The notes under the pieces: model-generated
Database searches by the model: none
Told to the model about the DNA's origin: nothing
Seen by the model: the letters and a program-made list of their open reading frames with translations, nothing else
Assembly (NCBI GenBank): GCA_964553105.1
Contig: CAZKJO010000041.1
Span: 1-18,162, forward strand
DNA: 18,162 nt
Reading direction: 5' to 3'
Source: Profundicola sp964553105
GTDB lineage: Bacteria > Bacteroidota > Bacteroidia > Flavobacteriales > Weeksellaceae
Part shown: one piece after another, positions 14,536 to 18,162 of the stretch
How positions within the stretch are numbered: the stretch's first letter is position 1
How the letters are laid out: the number at the start of each line of letters is the position of its first letter
Position numbers and translations under genes: made by a program

Positions 14536-17500
14536 ATGTCAGATATTAAAAATAATAAGCCCATAGAGCAAGAAGGAGACAAAAGTTTCTCGATTTCTAC
14601 TTGGGCCATCCAAAACAAAATTACCGTCTATGTAATCATGGCGATAATTTTGGTAGGTGGAATCATGGCGTTTACCAGTATGCCTAGGGAATCGTTCCCA
14701 GAGGTGATTGATAACAAGGTGTATATTTCATCGGTTTATCCTGGTAACTCGGCAGAAGACGTAGAGAAATTCATTACCGAACCTATCGAGAAAGAGATTC
14801 GTGGTGTGTCTGGGATTAAGGATGTGGTTTCTACTTCCTTTAATGATTATGCCATGACCATCGTTGAGTTTCATGATGATGTTCCAATAGAAACGGCTAA
14901 AATCGATATTAAAGATAAGGTTGATCAAGTGAAGGCCAACGCCGATTTCCCGACATTAGATACGGGAGCTAAAGTTGAGCCGAATGTTTTTGATTTAAAT
15001 ATTGCAGAGGAATTCCCTATTGCGAATATTAATATTACTGGTAAATACTCTTTACAACAGCTGAAAGACTATGCCGAGCGTTTACAAGATGATTTCGAAA
15101 ATCTACAAGCCATTAAAGAAGCTCCGATTCGTGGGGTGAATGATAAAGAAGTTGAAATAGCGTTGGATGTTTATAAAATGGGCGCATCACAGGTTAGCTT
15201 TAACGATGTAGCTCAATCTATTTCAGGTGATAATAAAACCATTTCAGGGGGTAATATCATTAATGAACAACAGCGTTTAAACATTCGTGTGGTTGGAGAA
15301 ATTTCATCGCCAGATGATTTGTTAGGTATTTCGGTGAAAGAAAAAGACGGTGTAGTTTATCTAAGAGATATTGCTGAAGTTATCTTCAGAGAGCAAGATA
15401 AAACTACCTATGCGCGAGAGTCTTTAGAGCCGGTGATCATGATGGACATCAAAAAGCGAAGTGGTGAAAACATGATTGAAGCCATTGCGCAAATTGAAGG
15501 ATTAATTGATGCGGCTAAATTGGAATATCTACCCACCGATGTAAAAATTACGATTACCAACAACCAAGCTCCAAAAACTGAAAATCAAGTTAATGACTTG
15601 ATTAATAATATTTTATTTGGGGTAATTCTGGTAGTTGGAGTTTTAATGTTCTTCTTAGGACTTAGAAACGCCAGCTTCGTAGGAATGGCGATTCCATTGT
15701 CGATGTTAATGTCTTTAATGATATTAAACTTCATGGGCGTGACCTTAAACACTATGGTATTGTTTGGTCTTGTGATGGGNNNNNNNNNNNNNNNNNNNNN
15801 NNNNNNNNNNNNNNNNNNNNNNNNNNNNNNNNNNNNNNNNNNNNNNNNNNNNNNNNNNNNNNNNNNNNNNNNNNNNNNNATGTTGACTTCTGAGTTTATG
15901 CACACAGAGGCGGAGGACAAGAAAGAACCGAATAAGAAGAAGCTAATTAGAAACTCGCTGATTTTATTAATCGTGGGAGTTATTCTGGTAGTTGCTGGTT
16001 ATATTTTTGAGGTAGGAGTTTTAAGAGTTTTAGGAAACCTAGGTATCTTCTTTGGAATCATGGCTTGGGTTTATGAGCTGTTTCTTTACCCTTGGAGTAT
16101 TTGGTTACAGGAAAAAGGTTTACCATTCTTAGAAGAAAAATATAAAGACTTCTTGACTTGGTCTTTACACGGAAAACGCCCGGGATTTATGATGGTAGGT
16201 ATGGTCGTTTTATTTGTACTTAGTATCCTGCTTCTCATGTTAGTTCAACCAAAGGTACTATTCTTTCCAGAAAGTGAACCTAACCAAATTATTGTTTATA
16301 TCGAATATCCAGAAGGAACCGATATTGAAAAAACCAATGAGATTACCAAGCAAGTAGAATCTGAAGTTATCGAGGTTTTAGATAATTATATCGTTGAAAA
16401 AGATGGTGAACCTTATAATTATATGGCAGAGGCCATTGTCGCCCAAGTGGGAGAAGGAGCAGGAAACCCACAAACCGATGCAGGTTCTGCCGCTGAAATT
16501 CCTCATAAAGGTAAAGTTACAGTGTCTCTACGTGAGTTTAAATACAGGCGTGGTAAGAAAAGCTCTGATGTTTTAGAGGAAGTTAGGAAAAATGTAAAGG
16601 GAATCGCTGGAGCTTCGGTAACTGTTGAAAAAGATAATGTGGGACCACCTGCTGGATATCCAATTAACATTGAAATCAAAGGGCAGGATTATAACGCTAT
16701 GATGGATGAAGCAGAGAAAATGCAAGCGTTCATAGATGAAGCAGGAATCCCAGGAATTGAAGAACTTAAAATCGATGTGAGTCGAGATATCCCAGAGTTA
16801 AGAATCAACGTAAATCGTGAATTAGCTGGTTCTATGGGAATCACCAACGAAATGGTAGGAGGAACACTTCGTCAATCCATTTATGGTTATGAGGTTTCAA
16901 GATACCGTCCAGAAGGTGACGACGATGATTATCCAATCAATATTCGTTTAAACGAAGCTCAAAGATTTGATGAAAATATCGTATTCAATCAACCAATTAC
17001 CTTTACAAATCCTTCAACAGGGCAGATTTTGCAGATTCCAATTTCTTCGATAACGTCAAAAGAAATGGGTAAACAATTCTCTAAAATTAAACGTAGAGGT
17101 TATGAAAGAACCATCGTTCTTTATTCAAACGTGATTGGAGATTACAACCCAACCGAAACGGTGAATAATATTAAATCGACTTTAAGTAATGCGAATTACA
17201 AGTTACCTAAAGATATGAGCTATGAATTTACGGGTGAGCAAGAGCAACAAGCAGAGAACATGTCCTTTTTATTAAGTGCATTATTAATGGCTTTAGCAGG
17301 AATTATTTTAATTATTGTAGCCCAATTTAACTCAGTTTCTAAACCTGTAATTATTATGCTTTCGGTATTATTGAGTTTTATCGGCGTGTTCTTAGGTTTA
17401 ATTGTTATGGGTGATGATTTCGTTGTGATGATGACGATGATGGGAATTATTTCCTTGGCTGGTATTGTGGTTAACAATGCTATTGTATTGATAGATTATA

Positions 17501-17913
17501 CCCAATTATTAATCGATCGTAAAAAGCGCAAATTAGAAATTCCAGAGGATGTGATGTTGCCTTTAGAAGATATGAAAGATTCTGTAATCAACGGAGGTAA
17601 ATCTAGGTTAAGACCCGTGTTGTTAACCGCAATCACTACTGTGTTAGGATTAGTTCCATTAGCGACTGGATTAAACATCGATTTCCAAGGATTATTGATG
17701 GATTACAACCCAGATATTTATATCGGAGGAGATAACGTGATGTTCTGGGGACCTTTAGCGAAGACAGTGATTTACGGATTGATTTTCGCAACTTTCTTAA
17801 CCTTAGTGATTGTTCCGGTTCTTCAATACTTAGTTAACGGATTGAAGTTTAGAGCAAGATATGGTAAGACTGGAGAGAAATATCCTATTGCCAAATCAGA
17901 AATGAAAAACTAA
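14536..17913 (+). CDS. RND-family efflux permease, interrupted by an N gap
   Basis: Inner-membrane proton-driven pump subunit (HAE1/AcrB-like family in the broad sense). TM1 is at about 30-46, followed by the porter block 'YPGNSAEDVEKFITEPIEKEI'. TM2-TM4 run up to 'TLNTMVLFGLVMG', and at residue 415 a run of 100 N begins. The TM4 proton-relay aspartates and TM5-TM6 are therefore hidden. After the gap (from M449) come an extra pair of hydrophobic segments (about 475-512) in the central cytoplasmic linker, TM7 near 550, the second porter region, and TM8-TM12 including GIVVNNAIVLIDY from 976. The stated length of 1125 is an artefact: relatives have some 85-90 residues where the gap allows 34. 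The frame is the same on both sides, but with an arbitrary gap size this proves little. It is the last gene of the operon. Confidence 0.93.
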   Translation: MSDIKNNKPIEQEGDKSFSISTWAIQNKITVYVIMAIILVGGIMAFTSMPRESFPEVIDNKVYISSVYPGNSAEDVEKFITEPIEKEIRGVSGIKDVVSTSFNDYAMTIVEFHDDVPIETAKIDIKDKVDQVKANADFPTLDTGAKVEPNVFDLNIAEEFPIANINITGKYSLQQLKDYAERLQDDFENLQAIKEAPIRGVNDKEVEIALDVYKMGASQVSFNDVAQSISGDNKTISGGNIINEQQRLNIRVVGEISSPDDLLGISVKEKDGVVYLRDIAEVIFREQDKTTYARESLEPVIMMDIKKRSGENMIEAIAQIEGLIDAAKLEYLPTDVKITITNNQAPKTENQVNDLINNILFGVILVVGVLMFFLGLRNASFVGMAIPLSMLMSLMILNFMGVTLNTMVLFGLVMXXXXXXXXXXXXXXXXXXXXXXXXXXXXXXXXXXMLTSEFMHTEAEDKKEPNKKKLIRNSLILLIVGVILVVAGYIFEVGVLRVLGNLGIFFGIMAWVYELFLYPWSIWLQEKGLPFLEEKYKDFLTWSLHGKRPGFMMVGMVVLFVLSILLLMLVQPKVLFFPESEPNQIIVYIEYPEGTDIEKTNEITKQVESEVIEVLDNYIVEKDGEPYNYMAEAIVAQVGEGAGNPQTDAGSAAEIPHKGKVTVSLREFKYRRGKKSSDVLEEVRKNVKGIAGASVTVEKDNVGPPAGYPINIEIKGQDYNAMMDEAEKMQAFIDEAGIPGIEELKIDVSRDIPELRINVNRELAGSMGITNEMVGGTLRQSIYGYEVSRYRPEGDDDDYPINIRLNEAQRFDENIVFNQPITFTNPSTGQILQIPISSITSKEMGKQFSKIKRRGYERTIVLYSNVIGDYNPTETVNNIKSTLSNANYKLPKDMSYEFTGEQEQQAENMSFLLSALLMALAGIILIIVAQFNSVSKPVIIMLSVLLSFIGVFLGLIVMGDDFVVMMTMMGIISLAGIVVNNAIVLIDYTQLLIDRKKRKLEIPEDVMLPLEDMKDSVINGGKSRLRPVLLTAITTVLGLVPLATGLNIDFQGLLMDYNPDIYIGGDNVMFWGPLAKTVIYGLIFATFLTLVIVPVLQYLVNGLKFRARYGKTGEKYPIAKSEMKN
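15780..15879. other. assembly gap of exactly 100 N
   Basis: A run of exactly 100 undetermined bases, the conventional placeholder for a gap of unknown size. It falls in the RND gene between 'FGLVMG' and 'MLTSEFM'. Compared with AcrB, about 85-90 residues (roughly 260 bases) should lie here. Confidence 0.98.
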
Positions 17914-17937
17914 TCATTAGTTATAATTAAATATTTT

Positions 17938-17976
17938 AACTGTCTTAAGAAGTAAGCTTTTTAAGGCAGTTTTTTT
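17938..17976 (+). terminator. rho-independent terminator after the efflux operon
   Basis: AACTGTCTTAA (17938-17948) pairs with TTAAGGCAGTT (17961-17971), with one G-T pair. The stem extends inward by GAAG with CTTT (one more wobble) to a 4-base loop (TAAG), giving about 15 base pairs, followed by a T-run at 17970-17976. It starts 24 bases after the RND stop. Confidence 0.9.
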
Positions 17977-18018
17977 ACGCTTCAAAAATTTAAATTTCAG
18001 GAATTTGAACATCTATAT

Positions 18019-18051
18019 TTTTAATCCCCACTAAATTGGTGGGGATTAAAA
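18019..18051. repeat. 13-bp perfect inverted repeat upstream of cysQ
   Basis: The arm at 18019-18031 (core TAATCCCCAC) pairs perfectly over 13 bases with 18039-18051 (core GTGGGGATTA) around a 7-base loop TAAATTG. No T-run follows on either strand, so it is not a standard terminator. It overlaps the presumed -33 box of the next promoter, centred about 37 bases before the likely transcription start, so an operator is possible. Confidence 0.7.
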
Positions 18052-18066
18052 TTTATACTATTTTTG
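18036..18066 (+). promoter_or_regulatory. promoter of the cysQ-like gene
   Basis: TTG at 18036-18038, a 20-base spacer, then TATTTTTG at 18059-18066, matching TTG-(17-23)-TAnnTTTG. It lies 15 bases before the TTG start codon. The TTG box sits in the loop of the 18019-18051 inverted repeat. Confidence 0.65.
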
Positions 18067-18081
18067 TTTAAAATTTTAAAC

Positions 18082-18162
18082 TTGAAAGACACCACTTCAC
18101 TCTTAAGATTAGCCCAAGAAGCTGCCATAGAAGCAGGTCAGGAAATCTTGAAAATATACGAT
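18082..18162 (+). CDS. cysQ: 3'(2'),5'-bisphosphate nucleotidase CysQ, N-terminal fragment
   Basis: The first 27 codons of a gene running off the window. Read from a TTG start: 'KDTTSLLRLAQEAAIEAGQ' then EILKIYD. This matches the N-terminal helix of CysQ/inositol-monophosphatase-like proteins, which open with a similar LxxLAxEAAxxAGxxIxxIY pattern. CysQ removes the 3'-phosphate from PAP and PAPS, by-products of sulfate assimilation. No in-frame ATG lies nearby; another in-frame TTG at 18064 overlaps the -7 box and is less likely. The metal-binding motifs lie beyond the window, so a SuhB-type relative is not excluded. Confidence 0.72.
   Translation, partial: MKDTTSLLRLAQEAAIEAGQEILKIYD

Noticed and set aside
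15585..15920. Antisense open frame spanning the N run
   Set aside because: It is open only because N codons are not read as stops, and it lies opposite conserved RND coding sequence.
14536..17913. The RND gene as two separate genes or a broken gene
   Set aside because: The only interruption is the N run. Sequence on both sides fits one RND protein with no missing region other than the gap.
18019..18051. Hairpin upstream of cysQ as a rho-independent terminator
   Set aside because: No T-run follows on either strand, and a complete terminator for the upstream operon already lies at 17938-17976.
1..18162. Mobile island, defence system, CRISPR array or biosynthetic cluster
   Set aside because: All genes are core or common accessory functions with uniform composition, and no transposase, integrase, attachment site, phage gene or spaced direct repeats were seen.

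Overview
This window looks like chromosomal DNA from a low-GC member of the Bacteroidota, most likely the Flavobacteriales. Three things point there. Most transcription units are preceded by the Bacteroidota -7 promoter element TAnnTTTG. A DUF4270 lipoprotein lies between a short glycogen-synthase-like gene and glmS. The panC-panD-UPF0104 gene group diverges from that same short gene. I cannot name a genus with confidence. Codon use and AT-richness look uniform, and I saw no insertion sequence, integrase, tRNA, rRNA, CRISPR array or phage gene.

Layout: (1) 46-2844 (+) uvrA, converging on (2) 2926-3771 (-) an EamA/DMT-type permease. (3) 3941-4357 (+) ndk with a strong promoter and terminator. 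(4) 6671 down to 4455 (-) panC-panD-UPF0104 membrane protein, with panD and the membrane gene overlapping by one base. (5) 6792-11153 (+) GT5-like protein, DUF4270 lipoprotein and glmS, an apparent three-gene operon ending in a strong hairpin terminator. (6) 11360-17913 (+) a tetR-tolC-MFP-RND tripartite efflux operon, with a palindromic candidate operator in its promoter and a terminator after the last gene. (7) 18082-18162 (+) the first 27 codons of a probable cysQ, cut by the window edge.

How the genes work together: panC and panD supply the last two steps towards pantothenate (beta-alanine from aspartate, then condensation with pantoate). The efflux operon encodes a repressor, outer-membrane channel, lipoprotein adaptor and inner-membrane pump, so it is probably self-regulated. 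glmS makes glucosamine-6-phosphate for peptidoglycan and LPS. Its co-transcription with the DUF4270 lipoprotein and the catalytically doubtful GT5-like protein suggests an envelope-related unit of unknown detail.

The only sequence defect is a run of exactly 100 N (15780-15879) inside the RND pump gene. It hides the expected TM4 proton-relay motif and is almost certainly shorter than the true missing sequence. No gene-free stretch exceeds 300 bases; the longest (11154-11359) holds the glmS terminator and the efflux promoter/operator. Most of the window is ordinary core genome. The points worth a second look are the degenerate GT5-like protein, an EF-hand-like loop in the DUF4270 protein, the operator-like palindromes and a probable leaderless panD transcript.
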